Source: Lachnospiraceae bacterium
GTDB lineage: Bacteria; Bacillota; Clostridia; Lachnospirales; Lachnospiraceae
NCBI GenBank assembly: GCA_021205755.1
Contig: JAJPWX010000127.1
Span: 41,183 to 105,182 of the forward strand
DNA: 64,000 bases
Direction: 5' to 3'
Positions 35,903 through 45,780 of the stretch are shown here, piece after piece. The notes beneath the pieces were generated by a model, which saw only the letters and a program-made list of their open reading frames with translations, was not told the DNA's origin and searched no databases. The translations under genes and the position numbers were made by a program. Position 1 is the stretch's first letter, and every line of letters starts with the position of its first letter.

Positions 35903-36289
35903 ATGGCAAAAGGACATAGATCCCAGATCAAGAGAGAGAGAAATGCCGAGAAGGATACGAGACCGTCAGCAAAGGTTTCTTATGCTCGTGTTTCTACCCG
36001 CAAGGCATGCTACGTTTTGGATGCCATCCGGGGAAAAGATGTTCAGAGCGCACTTGGCATTCTGACATACAATCCAAGATACGCATCAGAAGTTATTTTG
36101 AAGCTGCTTAAGTCCGCGATTGCGAACGCGGAAAACAATAATGGCCTGAGCGCTTCGAACCTGTATATTGAGGAGTGTTACGCGAATAAGGGTCCGACAA
36201 TGAAGAGAATCAGACCGAGAGCACAGGGCAGAGCATACCGCATCGAAAAGCGTATGAGCCACATCACAATCGTGCTGAATGAGAAGTAA
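35903..36289 (+). CDS. rplV: Large ribosomal subunit protein uL22
   Basis: A 128-residue protein whose beta-hairpin lines the exit tunnel. Motifs: [39 protein letters not shown] and the tunnel hairpin [18 protein letters not shown] with the downstream HITIVL. The first 20 residues are a basic extension. GGAG precedes the start. Confidence 0.97.
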   Translation: MAKGHRSQIKRERNAEKDTRPSAKVSYARVSTRKACYVLDAIRGKDVQSALGILTYNPRYASEVILKLLKSAIANAENNNGLSASNLYIEECYANKGPTMKRIRPRAQGRAYRIEKRMSHITIVLNEK

Positions 36290-36300
36290 GGAGGACTGGC

Positions 36301-36951
36301 ATGGGACAGAAAGTTAATCCGCATGGTCTTAGAGTAGGTATCATCAAAGACTGGGATTCCAAATGGTATGCAGAGGGTGATTTCGCTGATTGCCTCGTAG
36401 AGGATCACGAGATCCGCAAATATCTGAAGAAGAGATTATACAGCGCAGGTGTTTCTACGATTGAAATCGAGAGAGCGTCTGACAGGGTGAAGGTAATCAT
36501 CCATACGGCGAAGCCAGGCGTTGTGATCGGCAAGGGCGGCGCTGAGATCGAAAAGCTCAGAGCAGACCTCCAGAAGAAGATTTCAAAGAAACTGATTGTA
36601 GATGTAAAAGAGATCAAGAGACCGGATAAGGATGCACAGCTTGTGGCTGAGAATATTGCGGCACAGCTGGAGAACCGTGTTTCCTTCCGCCGTGCGATGA
36701 AGTCTGCGATGAGCAGAACGATGAAGTCTGGCGCACTGGGAATCAAGACAGCGGCTTCCGGACGTCTGGGCGGTGCAGATATGGCGCGCTCCGAGTTCTA
36801 CAGCGATGGCACGATTCCGCTTCAGACACTGAGAGCAGATATTGACTATGGATTCGCCGAGGCAAACACCACATACGGCAAAGTTGGCGTAAAGGTATGG
36901 ATCTACAAGGGCGAAATACTTCCATCTAAAAAAGAAGGGAGCGATAAATAA
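36301..36951 (+). CDS. rpsC: Small ribosomal subunit protein uS3
   Basis: A 216-residue 30S protein forming part of the mRNA entry helicase. [25 protein letters not shown], the KH motif [13 protein letters not shown] and the C-terminal [13 protein letters not shown] are visible. It overlaps rplP by one base. Confidence 0.98.
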   Translation: MGQKVNPHGLRVGIIKDWDSKWYAEGDFADCLVEDHEIRKYLKKRLYSAGVSTIEIERASDRVKVIIHTAKPGVVIGKGGAEIEKLRADLQKKISKKLIVDVKEIKRPDKDAQLVAENIAAQLENRVSFRRAMKSAMSRTMKSGALGIKTAASGRLGGADMARSEFYSDGTIPLQTLRADIDYGFAEANTTYGKVGVKVWIYKGEILPSKKEGSDK

Positions 36952-37388
36952 TGTTAATGCCGAAAAGAACAAAACATCGTAAAGACTTCCGTGGCTCCAT
37001 GAAAGGAAAAGCCTTAAGGGGCAACACGATCACTTACGGTGAATATGGCCTTGTGGCGACTGAACCGTGCTGGATTAAGTCCAATCAGATCGAGGCAGCC
37101 CGTGTGGCAATGACCCGTTACATCAAGCGTGGCGGTAAAGTATGGATCAAGATTTTCCCGGATAAGCCGGTAACCGCGAAGCCGGCTGAAACCCGAATGG
37201 GTTCTGGTAAAGGTACTACGGAGTATTGGGTGGCAGTCGTGAAGCCAGGCCGTGTGATGTTTGAGCTGGCCGGAGTACCGGACGATGTTGCCCGTGAGGC
37301 GCTGCGTCTCGCTATGCACAAATTACCCTGCAAATGTAAAATCGTTTCTCGTGCAGACTTAGAAGGCGGTGATAACAGTGAAGAGTAA
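36951..37388 (+). CDS. rplP: Large ribosomal subunit protein uL16
   Basis: A 145-residue 50S protein near the A site. [37 protein letters not shown] and [18 protein letters not shown] are diagnostic. The start at 36951 (ATG TTA ATG) overlaps the rpsC stop; the second ATG at 36957 is a possible alternative. The 3' end overlaps rpmC. Confidence 0.97.
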   Translation: MLMPKRTKHRKDFRGSMKGKALRGNTITYGEYGLVATEPCWIKSNQIEAARVAMTRYIKRGGKVWIKIFPDKPVTAKPAETRMGSGKGTTEYWVAVVKPGRVMFELAGVPDDVAREALRLAMHKLPCKCKIVSRADLEGGDNSEE

Positions 37389-37581
37389 GAAGTATGTAGA
37401 TGGTTTGAAGAATAAATCCGCAGCGGAATTACAGGAAGAATTGGTAGCTGCTAAGAAGGAACTCTTTAATCTGAGATTCCAGAACGCGACGAATCAGTTG
37501 GATAACACGGGCAGAATCAAGGAGGTTCGCAAGAACATCGCAAGAATCCAGACTGTTATCACAGAAAAGGCGAATGCGTGA
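37378..37581 (+). CDS. rpmC: Large ribosomal subunit protein uL29
   Basis: A 67-residue helical hairpin protein at the exit tunnel. The conserved block is [30 protein letters not shown]. The start is GTG at 37378 (giving [10 protein letters not shown]), preceded by AAGGCGG; it lies inside the 3' end of rplP, so the two overlap by eleven bases. Confidence 0.93.
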   Translation: MKSKKYVDGLKNKSAAELQEELVAAKKELFNLRFQNATNQLDNTGRIKEVRKNIARIQTVITEKANA

Positions 37582-37617
37582 TTTTAAGTGATTCCGGGAG
37601 AAGAAAGGAGAATTTCC

Positions 37618-37872
37618 GTGGAAAGAAATCTTAGAAAAACCCGTACGGGTAAGGTTGTCAGCGATAAAATGGATAAAACGATCGTTGTGGCTGTAGAGGA
37701 TCACGTAATGCATCCGCTCTACAACAAGATTGTGAAAAAGACATATAAGCTGAAAGCGCACGACGAGAACAATGAGTGCAGCATCGGCGATACAGTAAAA
37801 GTAATGGAGACAAGACCTCTGTCCAAGGATAAGAGATGGAGACTTGTGGAAATCGTTGAGAAGGTTAAATAA
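37618..37872 (+). CDS. rpsQ: Small ribosomal subunit protein uS17
   Basis: An 84-residue OB-fold 30S protein. [39 protein letters not shown] and [20 protein letters not shown] are typical. The start is GTG at 37618, set by AAAGGAG upstream; the reading frame open before it belongs to the leader. Confidence 0.95.
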   Translation: MERNLRKTRTGKVVSDKMDKTIVVAVEDHVMHPLYNKIVKKTYKLKAHDENNECSIGDTVKVMETRPLSKDKRWRLVEIVEKVK

Positions 37873-37890
37873 CAGAGGGGGTATATCGGC

Positions 37891-38259
37891 ATGATTCAGC
37901 AGGAAACCAGACTCAGAGTAGCAGATAATACCGGTGCGAAGGAAATCCTCTGCATCCGTGTTATGGGCGGTTCCACCAGAAGATATGCGTCAGTTGGCGA
38001 TACGATCATTGCTACGGTCAAAGATGCAACGCCAGGCGGCGTTGTTAAAAAAGGCGACGTGGTAAAGGCAGTTGTGGTTCGGACCGTAAAGAGCATCCGC
38101 CGCAAGGATGGCTCCTATATCAGATTTGACGAGAATGCGGCAGTCATCATCAAGGATGACCTTACTCCGCGCGGAACCCGTATTTTTGGGCCGGTAGCGC
38201 GTGAACTCCGTGACAAGAAGTTTATGAAGATCGTCTCTCTGGCACCGGAAGTATTATAA
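37891..38259 (+). CDS. rplN: Large ribosomal subunit protein uL14
   Basis: A 122-residue 50S interface protein, docking site for the silencing factor Rsf[50 protein letters not shown] and [13 protein letters not shown] are full family signatures. The length is exactly usual. Confidence 0.98.
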   Translation: MIQQETRLRVADNTGAKEILCIRVMGGSTRRYASVGDTIIATVKDATPGGVVKKGDVVKAVVVRTVKSIRRKDGSYIRFDENAAVIIKDDLTPRGTRIFGPVARELRDKKFMKIVSLAPEVL

Positions 38260-38272
38260 GGAGGACCGGAAC

Positions 38273-38572
38273 ATGAATAAGATTAAAACGGGCGATCAGG
38301 TAAGAATAATCGCCGGCAAGGATAAGGGCAAAGAAGGCAAGGTTCTGGCAGTGAAGGATGGCAAAGTCCTTGTTGAAGGCGCGAATATGGTGACGAAGCA
38401 TGCGAAGCCGTCCGCGGCAAATCAGCAGGGCGGCATCATGCAGAAAGAAGCTTTCCTCGATGCGTCGAACGTGATGTATCTCCATAAGGGTCAGGCAACC
38501 AGAATTGGTTTTAAGATCGATGGAGACAAGAAGGTCCGCGTAGCAAAGGCTACCGGAGACGTCATTGATTAA
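38273..38572 (+). CDS. rplX: Large ribosomal subunit protein uL24
   Basis: A 99-residue assembly-initiator protein. The N-terminal KOW motif is [23 protein letters not shown], followed by NMVTKHAKP and [23 protein letters not shown] lies a few bases before the ATG. Confidence 0.97.
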   Translation: MNKIKTGDQVRIIAGKDKGKEGKVLAVKDGKVLVEGANMVTKHAKPSAANQQGGIMQKEAFLDASNVMYLHKGQATRIGFKIDGDKKVRVAKATGDVID

Positions 38573-38594
38573 TTGAGAGAGGAGGGTGCACAAG

Positions 38595-39134
38595 TTGAGC
38601 AGACTGAAAGAGACTTATCAGAATGAGATCGTAGATGCTATGATCAAAAAATTTGGATATAAGAATATCATGGAAGTCCCGAAGCTTGAGAAAGTGGTAG
38701 TCAACATGGGCGTCGGCGAAGCGAAAGAGAATGCAAAGGCTCTGGATTCCGCTGTCAGCGATATGGAGATTATCACCGGTCAGAAGGCTGTGAAGACAAA
38801 AGCAAAGAATTCCGTGGCAAACTTCAAGATCAGAGAGGGCATGGCAATTGGCTGCAAGACAACACTTCGTGGTGAGAAGATGTATGACTTTGTAGACCGC
38901 CTGATCAACCTCGCGCTGCCGCGTGTCCGTGACTTCAGAGGCGTAAATCCGAACGCATTTGACGGCAGAGGAAACTATGCACTGGGTATTAAGGAACAGC
39001 TCATTTTCCCGGAGATCGAGTATGACAAGATCGACAAGGTACGTGGTATGGACGTTATTTTTGTGACCACCGCAAAGACCGATGAGGAAGCGAGAGAGTT
39101 GCTGAGACTGTTCAATATGCCGTTTATGAAGTAG
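38595..39134 (+). CDS. rplE: Large ribosomal subunit protein uL5
   Basis: A 179-residue protein binding 5S r[49 protein letters not shown] and [14 protein letters not shown] are diagnostic. The start is most likely TTG at 38595 ([11 protein letters not shown]), nine bases after AGGAGG; a GTG at 38586 overlaps that site. Confidence 0.95.
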   Translation: MSRLKETYQNEIVDAMIKKFGYKNIMEVPKLEKVVVNMGVGEAKENAKALDSAVSDMEIITGQKAVKTKAKNSVANFKIREGMAIGCKTTLRGEKMYDFVDRLINLALPRVRDFRGVNPNAFDGRGNYALGIKEQLIFPEIEYDKIDKVRGMDVIFVTTAKTDEEARELLRLFNMPFMK

Positions 39135-39147
39135 GAGGGGAAGTTCT

Positions 39148-39333
39148 ATGGCAAAGACTTCAATGAAAATTAAACAGCAGCGCACACCGAAGTATTCTAC
39201 AAGAGCGTATACACGCTGCAGAATTTGCGGACGTCCGCATTCTGTACTGAGAAAATACGGCATCTGCCGTGTCTGCTTCCGTGAACTGGCTTACAAGGGT
39301 CAGATTCCGGGTGTGAAGAAGGCAAGCTGGTAA
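39148..39333 (+). CDS. rpsZ: Small ribosomal subunit protein uS14, zinc type
   Basis: A 61-residue S14 of the short type. Its zinc ligands CRICGRPH and CRVCFREL are both intact, so it is the C+ form. It ends [11 protein letters not shown] as usual. The gap to rpsH (189 bases) holds two copies of the two-hairpin element. Confidence 0.98.
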   Translation: MAKTSMKIKQQRTPKYSTRAYTRCRICGRPHSVLRKYGICRVCFRELAYKGQIPGVKKASW

Positions 39334-39344
39334 AGAATAAAGGA

Positions 39345-39401
39345 GAGCCACCGCATAAATGCGGCGGCCTACGTCGCAAAACTCTTGCGAGTTTTACGAC
39401 A
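39345..39401 (+). repeat. Two-hairpin intergenic element, copy C1 (rpsZ-rpsH gap)
   Basis: GAGCC opens the copy; CCGCA/TGCGG forms the first hairpin; the linker is GGCCTACGTCG; the second hairpin is GTCG + AAAACTC / GAGTTTT + CGAC; the copy ends ACGACA. The stem sequence differs from the other copies but pairing is kept. Confidence 0.75.
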
Positions 39402-39409
39402 GAAAAGGA

Positions 39410-39485
39410 GAGCCTCGCCGTGCATAATTGCGCTCCGCGCAATGGCTCGGCCTGCATCGTACATTTGCTTCGCAAATATACGACA
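39410..39485 (+). repeat. Two-hairpin intergenic element, copy C2 (rpsZ-rpsH gap)
   Basis: GAGCC/GGCTC encloses ATTGCGC/GCGCAAT; the linker is GGCCTGCATCG; the second hairpin is TCGTA + ATTTGC / GCAAAT + TACGA; the copy ends ACGACA. It lies eight bases after copy C1 in direct orientation, each preceded by AAAGGA. Confidence 0.75.
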
Positions 39486-39522
39486 TAACATGTAAAGTCT
39501 GAAGAATGAGGAGGAAACTTAC

Positions 39523-39924
39523 ATGACAGTAACAGATCCGATTGCGGATATGCTCACAAGAATCCGTAATGCAAATACAGCAAAGCATGACACAGTAGAT
39601 GTGCCGGCGTCAAAAATCAAGATTGCAATCGCGGACATCCTCGTAGATGAGGGATATATTAAGAAATATGATCTGAAGGAAGACGGAGTTGTCAAGACCA
39701 TTCATATTACACTGAAGTATGGTGCAGATAAGAATGAGAAGGTTATTACCGGTCTGAAGAGAATCTCCAAGCCAGGTCTGCGTGTATACGCAGGCAAGGA
39801 TGAGCTTCCGAGAGTGCTTGGCGGTCTGGGAATCGCGATTCTGTCGACAAACCAGGGTGTAATCACTGACAAGCAGGCAAGAAAGCTGCAGGTAGGCGGC
39901 GAAGTGCTCGCGTTTGTGTGGTAA
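39523..39924 (+). CDS. rpsH: Small ribosomal subunit protein uS8
   Basis: A 133-residue 30S assembly protein. [42 protein letters not shown] and the C-terminal [20 protein letters not shown] are diagnostic. In E. coli S8 represses the spc operon from a hairpin at the rplE start; an equivalent site is not obvious here. GAGGAG precedes the ATG. Confidence 0.98.
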   Translation: MTVTDPIADMLTRIRNANTAKHDTVDVPASKIKIAIADILVDEGYIKKYDLKEDGVVKTIHITLKYGADKNEKVITGLKRISKPGLRVYAGKDELPRVLGGLGIAILSTNQGVITDKQARKLQVGGEVLAFVW

Positions 39925-40015
39925 TCCCTGAACGTTTGCAAAAAGTAGAATTTATTACTGAAAACAGAGGGGACGTACAGTCCTTTCCGAAAATCTAAGT
40001 AAGGAGGAAAATGGC

Positions 40016-40555
40016 ATGTCACGAATTGGTAGAATGCCAGTTGCGATTCCGGCAGGAGTTACTGTCACGGTCGCAGAAGGAAATGAAGTTACGGTCAAGG
40101 GACCGAAAGGAACGCTCGTACGGGTGCTTCCGAAGGAAATGGATATAAAAGTGGAAGATGGTCATGTGATTGTCTCCAGACCAAATGATCTGAAAAAGAT
40201 GAAATCTCTCCACGGACTTACCAGAACCCTGATCCACAATATGGTGATCGGTGTAAGTGAAGGATATACCAAGACACTGGAAATCAATGGTGTTGGTTAC
40301 AGAGCTGCAAAGTCAGGCAAGAAGCTGACCCTCACGCTTGGTTACTCCCATCCGGTGGATATGGAAGACCCGGAAGGCATTGAGACTAAGGTAGATGGAA
40401 ACAAGATTATCGTTTCTGGTATCAGCAAGGAAAAAGTCGGCCAGTATGCGGCAGAAATCCGGGAGAAGAGAAAACCGGAGCCGTATAAGGGCAAGGGTAT
40501 CAAATATGCGGATGAGGTTATCAGACGCAAAGTTGGTAAGACTGGTAAAAAATAA
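40016..40555 (+). CDS. rplF: Large ribosomal subunit protein uL6
   Basis: A 179-residue 50S protein at the factor-binding site. [17 protein letters not shown], the duplicated fold, [23 protein letters not shown] and the C-terminal [21 protein letters not shown] motif are present. AAGGAGG precedes the ATG. Confidence 0.98.
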   Translation: MSRIGRMPVAIPAGVTVTVAEGNEVTVKGPKGTLVRVLPKEMDIKVEDGHVIVSRPNDLKKMKSLHGLTRTLIHNMVIGVSEGYTKTLEINGVGYRAAKSGKKLTLTLGYSHPVDMEDPEGIETKVDGNKIIVSGISKEKVGQYAAEIREKRKPEPYKGKGIKYADEVIRRKVGKTGKK

Positions 40556-40572
40556 GTGAGGAGAGTGCGAAA

Positions 40573-40941
40573 ATGGTTAGTAAGAAATCAAGAACAGAAG
40601 TTCGTTTGAATAAACACAAAAGAATTCGCAATCGTTTCAGCGGCACCGCTGAAAGACCGCGTCTTGCCGTATTTCGGAGCAACAACCATATGTATGCTCA
40701 GATCATTGACGACACGGTAGGAAATACTCTTGTGTCTGCCAGCACCCTTCAGAAAGAAGTAAAAGCAGAGCTTGAGAAGACCAACGACGTAGCTGCTGCT
40801 GCATACCTTGGCAAGGTGATCGCTGAGAGAGCTCTGGAAAAGGGCATCAAGGAAGTGGTCTTTGACAGAGGTGGTTTTATCTATCAGGGCAAGGTGAAGG
40901 CACTGGCTGAGGCGGCAAGAGAAGCCGGACTGGAATTCTAA
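40573..40941 (+). CDS. rplR: Large ribosomal subunit protein uL18
   Basis: A 122-residue 5S rRNA-binding protein. [23 protein letters not shown] and [23 protein letters not shown] are standard. It is spaced normally between rplF and rpsE. Confidence 0.98.
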   Translation: MVSKKSRTEVRLNKHKRIRNRFSGTAERPRLAVFRSNNHMYAQIIDDTVGNTLVSASTLQKEVKAELEKTNDVAAAAYLGKVIAERALEKGIKEVVFDRGGFIYQGKVKALAEAAREAGLEF

Positions 40942-40956
40942 GAGGAGGAAAAACAC

Positions 40957-41472
40957 ATGAAACGTGAGATCATTGACCCGAAGCAGTTCGGAGAGGAACT
41001 GACTGATAAGGTAGTGGCTATTAAGCGTGTATCCAAGACAGTAAAGGGTGGACGCACCATGCGTTTTACCGCTCTTGTAGTAGTCGGGGACGGCAATGGC
41101 CATGTTGGTGCTGGACTTGGCAAGGCAGTAGAAATTCCGGAAGCGATCCGCAAAGGCAAAGAGGATGCTATGAAGAAAATGATGTCCATTCCGCTTAGCG
41201 CAGAAGCAAGCGTACCGTACGATATGACCGGAAAATTCGGCGGCGCGAGCGTTCTTCTGAAGAGAGCTCCGGAAGGTACTGGTATCATTGCCGGTGGTCC
41301 GGTCCGCAGTGTCCTGGAGATCGCAGGTGTAAAGAATATCCGTACAAAATCACTTGGTTCGAACAACAAGCAGAATGTTGTCCTGGCCACACTGGAAGCA
41401 CTGAAGCAGATGAAGTCCCCGGAAGAGGTTGCAAGACTCCGTGGCAAATCTGTAGAAGAGATTCTCGGTTGA
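40957..41472 (+). CDS. rpsE: Small ribosomal subunit protein uS5
   Basis: A 171-residue accuracy protein. [47 protein letters not shown] and [16 protein letters not shown] are diagnostic. The loop KGGRTM, where spectinomycin resistance mutations arise, is wild type in appearance. GAGGAGG lies upstream. Confidence 0.98.
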   Translation: MKREIIDPKQFGEELTDKVVAIKRVSKTVKGGRTMRFTALVVVGDGNGHVGAGLGKAVEIPEAIRKGKEDAMKKMMSIPLSAEASVPYDMTGKFGGASVLLKRAPEGTGIIAGGPVRSVLEIAGVKNIRTKSLGSNNKQNVVLATLEALKQMKSPEEVARLRGKSVEEILG

Positions 41473-41486
41473 GGGGAGGAAGCACA

Positions 41487-41669
41487 ATGGCAGACAAGGT
41501 AAAGGTTACATTGGTAAAATCGCCGATCGGCGCAATTCCGAAGCATCGCGCAACTGTAAAGGCTCTTGGCCTTACGAAGATGCACAAGACGGTAGAGCTT
41601 CCGAACAATGACGCTACAAAAGGCATGGTAAGACAGGTTGCTCATCTGGTCAAAGTAGAAGAAGCTTAA
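41487..41669 (+). CDS. rpmD: Large ribosomal subunit protein uL30
   Basis: A 60-residue protein. VKVTLVKSPIGAIPKHRATVKALGLTKM and the C-terminal MVRQVAHLVKVEE match the family. The start is the ATG at 41487 after GGGGAGGA; the frame is open further upstream into rpsE but without need. Confidence 0.96.
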   Translation: MADKVKVTLVKSPIGAIPKHRATVKALGLTKMHKTVELPNNDATKGMVRQVAHLVKVEEA

Positions 41670-41681
41670 GGAGGTATAGTT

Positions 41682-42122
41682 ATGGATTTATCAAATCTGA
41701 GTCCGGCTGAAGGAAGCGTACACAGCAATAATTTCAGACGTGGACGCGGACATGGATCCGGAAATGGAAAGACGGCTGGTAAAGGTCATAAAGGTCAGAA
41801 AGCTCGTTCGGGCGCTCCAAGAATTGGCTTTGAAGGTGGCCAGATGCCGCTGTACAGACGTCTCCCGAAGAGAGGATTCACGAACAGAAATACTCTTGAT
41901 ATTGAGGCGATTAACATCAGTGAGCTTGAGCGGTTTGAAGACGGAACAGTAGTGACGATCGATACACTGCTTGAGAATGGGATTATTAAGAGTCCGAAAG
42001 ACGGCGTGAAAGTACTTGGCAACGGCACTTTGACAAAGAAGCTGACGGTACAGGCAAACGCATTCAGTGAGGGCGCAAAAACGAAGATCGAGGAGCTCGG
42101 TGGAAAAGCAGAGGTGATCTAA
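41682..42122 (+). CDS. rplO: Large ribosomal subunit protein uL15
   Basis: A 146-residue late-assembly 50S protein with the flexible basic N-terminal arm ([20 protein letters not shown]) and [12 protein letters not shown]. It ends one base before the secY start codon, as in most Firmicutes, so the two are coupled. Confidence 0.98.
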   Translation: MDLSNLSPAEGSVHSNNFRRGRGHGSGNGKTAGKGHKGQKARSGAPRIGFEGGQMPLYRRLPKRGFTNRNTLDIEAINISELERFEDGTVVTIDTLLENGIIKSPKDGVKVLGNGTLTKKLTVQANAFSEGAKTKIEELGGKAEVI

Positions 42123-42123
42123 T

Positions 42124-43437
42124 ATGTTAGAGACACTCAAAAACATGTTCCGGATCAAAGATATCCGAAAGAAGCTGTTCTACACCTTTCTCATGATAGT
42201 TGTGATCCGTTTCGGGTCACAGCTGCCTGTGCCAGGTGTAGACAGAGATTATTTCTCGTCATGGTTTTCAGCTTACTCCAATGACGCATTCAACTTCTTT
42301 TCGGCGTTTACGGGCGGTTCGTTCGAAAATATGTCTATTTTCGCTCTGAGCATTACTCCGTACATTACATCTTCCATTATCATCCAGCTTTTGACCATTG
42401 CCATTCCGGCTCTGGAAGAAATGCACAGAGATGGCGAGGATGGCAGAAAGAAGATAACCGCGATCACGCGCTATACGACAGTTGGACTTGCTCTGATTGA
42501 AAGTATTGCGATGACAATTGGTTTTGGCAGAAGCGGTCTGCTTGAGGAGTATAATGCTTTAAACTGCATCGTAGTGATTGTGGCGCTGGTTGCAGGCAGT
42601 ACGCTGCTGATGTGGATCGGCGAGCGTATTACGGAGAATGGCGTTGGCAACGGAATTTCTATCGTCCTGATGGTCAATATTCTTTCCAGCGTTCCGGCTG
42701 ATTTTGTCAGCTTGTTTGAACTGTTTATCGCAGGAAAGACAATTGCGCGCGGAGCTCTTGCGGCAGTGATCATTCTGGCGGTTGTTCTTTTGACGGTCGT
42801 TCTGGTTATTTTCCTGAACGATGGTGAGAGAAGAATCCCGGTGCAGTACGCAAAGAAAATGCAGGGAAGAAAAATGGTGGGCGGCCAGTCCACACACATT
42901 CCGCTGAAGGTTAATACAGCGGGCGTTATCCCGGTTATCTTTGCATCATCTTTGATGTCAATTCCTTCTATGATCGTTTCCTTTGCGGGAATCACGACAA
43001 CGGGTGCGGCGTCGACGATTATCAGCATGCTGAGCCAGAGCAATTGGTTTAATCCAAGTCACCCGGAGTATTCCGTTGGTCTGATCCTGTACATTGTCTT
43101 GATTGTGTTTTTCGCATATTTCTACACTTCTATCACCTTTAACCCGATTGAAGTGGCGGATAACATGAAGAAACAGGGTGGCTTTATCCCAGGTATCCGT
43201 CCTGGAAAACCGACCGTTGAATATCTGGATAAGGTGTTGGGAAATCTGATTTTTATCGGCGCAGCCGGACTGATTATTGTTGTTCTTGTTCCGATTTTCT
43301 TTAACGGAGTGTTCAGCGCGTCAGTTTCTTTCGGCGGTACTTCGATTATCATTATAGTTGGTGTTATACTGGAAACAATTAAACAGATCGAGTCGCAGAT
43401 GGTGGTTCGAAATTACAGAGGTTTCCTTTCAGAATAA
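42124..43437 (+). CDS. secY: Protein translocase subunit SecY
   Basis: A 437-residue integral membrane protein with ten transmembrane segments, the central channel of the Sec translocon. Markers are GSQLPVPGVD, the plug region FFSAFTGGSFENMSIFALSITPYI, GIGNG-like GVGNGISIVLM, the cytosolic loop QYAKKMQG and C-terminal FNPIEVADNMKKQGGFIPGIRPGKPT. It is needed to export the repeat proteins found elsewhere in the window. It is followed by a strong hairpin and adk. Confidence 0.98.
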   Translation: MLETLKNMFRIKDIRKKLFYTFLMIVVIRFGSQLPVPGVDRDYFSSWFSAYSNDAFNFFSAFTGGSFENMSIFALSITPYITSSIIIQLLTIAIPALEEMHRDGEDGRKKITAITRYTTVGLALIESIAMTIGFGRSGLLEEYNALNCIVVIVALVAGSTLLMWIGERITENGVGNGISIVLMVNILSSVPADFVSLFELFIAGKTIARGALAAVIILAVVLLTVVLVIFLNDGERRIPVQYAKKMQGRKMVGGQSTHIPLKVNTAGVIPVIFASSLMSIPSMIVSFAGITTTGAASTIISMLSQSNWFNPSHPEYSVGLILYIVLIVFFAYFYTSITFNPIEVADNMKKQGGFIPGIRPGKPTVEYLDKVLGNLIFIGAAGLIIVVLVPIFFNGVFSASVSFGGTSIIIIVGVILETIKQIESQMVVRNYRGFLSE

Positions 43438-43490
43438 TTGTGGATATGAATCCTGGTTCAAAAGCAGCCGGGAGATCTGCCAGAAAAAGC

Positions 43491-43546
43491 AGTGTACTCT
43501 CATAATTCAATATCGGGTGTTATTCCCGATAGAATGAGAGTACACT
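43491..43546 (+). repeat. Long hairpin between secY and adk
   Basis: AGTGTACTCTCAT (43491-43503) and ATGAGAGTACACT (43534-43546) pair perfectly over 13 bp. An inner stem TATCGGG/CCCGATA closes a TGTTATT loop. No T run follows, so it is unlikely to be a terminator; it may be a processing or stability element. Confidence 0.75.
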
Positions 43547-43580
43547 AAACTGGGTTAATGGGGAAATTGGAGGTAACCGA

Positions 43581-44225
43581 ATGAAAATTGTCATGCTGGG
43601 AGCTCCTGGTGCCGGGAAGGGTACACAGGCGAAAATGATTGCGGCGAAATATCAGGTGCCGCATGTCTCTTCAGGAGATATTTTCCGTGCAAATATCAAG
43701 AACGGTACGGAGCTTGGGAAAAAAGCGAAAGAATATATGGATCAGGGACTGCTGGTTCCGGATGAGCTTACGGTAGATCTGGTGATTGATCGACTGTCAT
43801 GGGAAGACTGCAAGAATGGATATATACTGGACGGTTTTCCACGTACCATTCCGCAGGCAAAGACACTGGATGAGGCTCTTGAAAAAATTGGGGAGCATCT
43901 GGATTACGCGATTGATGTAGACGTACCGGATGAGAATATTGTTACCAGAATGTCCGGCAGAAGAGCATGCGTTGGCTGCGGTGCAACCTATCACATTGTA
44001 TACAATCCGTCGAAAAAGGGAGAAAACTGTGAGGTGTGCGGTGATCAGCTGATACTGCGCGATGATGATAAGCCGGAGACAGTACAAAAGAGATTAAGCG
44101 TTTACCATGAGCAGACACAGCCTCTCATTGATTATTATGCGGGGCAGGGAATCCTGAAGTCTGTAGATGGCACACAGGATATGAATGATGTTTTTGCCGC
44201 AATTGCAGCGATCCTGGAGGCGTAA
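43581..44225 (+). CDS. adk: Adenylate kinase
   Basis: A 214-residue nucleotide kinase interconverting ATP + AMP and 2 ADP. The P-loop is LGAPGAGKGTQA, the AMP site has HVSSGDIFR and DGFPRTIPQA, and the LID carries a four-Cys zinc site (ACVGCGATYH ... CEVCGDQ), typical of Firmicutes. AGGTAACCG precedes the ATG with GGAGG. Confidence 0.98.
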   Translation: MKIVMLGAPGAGKGTQAKMIAAKYQVPHVSSGDIFRANIKNGTELGKKAKEYMDQGLLVPDELTVDLVIDRLSWEDCKNGYILDGFPRTIPQAKTLDEALEKIGEHLDYAIDVDVPDENIVTRMSGRRACVGCGATYHIVYNPSKKGENCEVCGDQLILRDDDKPETVQKRLSVYHEQTQPLIDYYAGQGILKSVDGTQDMNDVFAAIAAILEA

Positions 44226-44226
44226 A

Positions 44227-44982
44227 ATGGCGGTTACAATCAAATCTGAACATGAAATTGAATTGATGAGAGAAGCAGGAAGAATTTTGAACATCGTGCA
44301 TCGGGAACTGGCTGCGGCGATCCGCCCCGGTGTATCGACTTACGAGCTGGATAAGATCGGTGAGCGTGTTATTCGCAGCTATGGCTGTGTACCGAATTTT
44401 TTAAACTACAATGGATTTCCAGCTTCCTTTTGCATTTCAATTAATGAAGAAGTGGTTCATGGAATTCCTCATAAAGGCAGGATTTTACATGAAGGCGATA
44501 TTGTAAGTGTTGATGCAGGTCTGATTTATAAAGGGATGCATTCAGATGCGGCGCGGACTTATGGAGTAGGACAGATTACTCCGGAAGCGCAGAAACTGAT
44601 GGATGTGACGAAAGAGTGCTTTTTCAAAGGCATTACTTTTGCAAAAGAAGGCCATCGACTCCATGAAATCTCAGCGGCGATCGGCGACTATGCGGAATCT
44701 TTTGGATACGGTGTGGTTCGTGATCTTGTTGGCCACGGGATCGGCCACGCGCTCCATGAGGATCCGCAGATTCCGAATTTCCGGCAGAAAAGCAAAGGAA
44801 TTCGCCTGATGAAAGGAATGACCCTGGCAATCGAGCCGATGATCGTAATGGGACGGCCGGACGTTGAATGGCTTGACGATGACTGGACAGTTGTGACAGA
44901 AGACGGTGGGCTTGCAGCACACTATGAAAATACGATTTTGATCACGGATGGCGAGCCAGAAATCCTGTCATTGACGGTCTGA
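44227..44982 (+). CDS. map: Type I methionine aminopeptidase
   Basis: A 251-residue enzyme removing the initiator Met. Metal ligands can be assigned: Asp in VSVDAGLIYKGMHSDAARTY (two Asp), His in GHGIGHALHEDPQIPNF, Glu in LAIEPM and Glu in VTEDGGLAAHYENT. The start ATG at 44227 is one base after the adk stop codon. Confidence 0.97.
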   Translation: MAVTIKSEHEIELMREAGRILNIVHRELAAAIRPGVSTYELDKIGERVIRSYGCVPNFLNYNGFPASFCISINEEVVHGIPHKGRILHEGDIVSVDAGLIYKGMHSDAARTYGVGQITPEAQKLMDVTKECFFKGITFAKEGHRLHEISAAIGDYAESFGYGVVRDLVGHGIGHALHEDPQIPNFRQKSKGIRLMKGMTLAIEPMIVMGRPDVEWLDDDWTVVTEDGGLAAHYENTILITDGEPEILSLTV

Positions 44983-45087
44983 GATGGTTTAGCTGACGCA
45001 GGCATCGGAATTGTCTGACTGTTTAACAGATATCCGGACAGGAAGCTATGGCCTTGAGCCGAAAGAGAGTCAGGGAGGTTGTAAGAC

Positions 45088-45432
45088 ATGAAAACGTGGA
45101 CATCAGGGATGCTTGCGGTTTCCCTGGCAGGGCATGACAAAGGCACCCTGTATGTTGTGCTCACAGAAAAATCCGGGAGTTCGTCAGAGAAAGAGGGCGT
45201 TTCATCCTGGAAAGAGCGGGATTCCGGTGCGTACGTACTTCTGGCGGATGGAAAACGCCGAACCCTGGATCATCCGAAAAGAAAAAAAGCAAAACATATT
45301 CAGGTGATCACGCATATTCCAGAGCAGATCAGCCCTCTGATGAGGGAGATCACACTGGACGCGCATGTGCGTAAGATACTGAAAGAATACAGTGCATATC
45401 AGACGGAATCCATCTCCGGAGATAAACACTGA
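45088..45432 (+). CDS. KOW-domain RNA-binding protein (L14e-like)
   Basis: A 114-residue protein with an N-terminal KOW-like beta-barrel (GMLAVSLAGHDKGTLYVVL, residues 7-25) and YVLLADGKRRTLDHPKRKKAKHIQVI, which resembles archaeal/eukaryal L14e. It is commonly found between map and infA in Clostridia. It probably binds RNA or the ribosome; no function is proven. AGGGAGG precedes the ATG. Confidence 0.85.
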   Translation: MKTWTSGMLAVSLAGHDKGTLYVVLTEKSGSSSEKEGVSSWKERDSGAYVLLADGKRRTLDHPKRKKAKHIQVITHIPEQISPLMREITLDAHVRKILKEYSAYQTESISGDKH

Positions 45433-45526
45433 TTCTGTTAACAGACAGAACTGTGGACGACTCAAAAGGTGCACCGGAAGCGGGGTTAGGCCGTTTCTTT
45501 TTCATTAGGACATTTTGGAGGTATAT

Positions 45527-45745
45527 ATGTCAAAGGCAGATGTCATTGAAGTAGAAGGAAAAGTGATTGAGAAGCTCCCGAATGCTATGTTCCGTGTTGA
45601 ACTCGAGAATAAGCATGTAGTACTTGCTCATATCAGCGGAAAACTGCGGATGAATTTTATCCGGATTCTTCCGGGAGATAAGGTGACCATTGAACTGTCG
45701 CCCTACGATCTGACAAAGGGAAGAATCATCTGGAGAGATAAATAA
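45527..45745 (+). CDS. infA: Translation initiation factor IF-1
   Basis: A 72-residue OB-fold factor that binds the ribosomal A site at initiation. [40 protein letters not shown] is a full match in pattern. GGAGG precedes the ATG at 45527. A terminator follows, ending this transcript segment. Confidence 0.98.
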   Translation: MSKADVIEVEGKVIEKLPNAMFRVELENKHVVLAHISGKLRMNFIRILPGDKVTIELSPYDLTKGRIIWRDK

Positions 45746-45780
45746 TCGCTTTACGCTTATACCGTTTTGAAACAGAGAGA

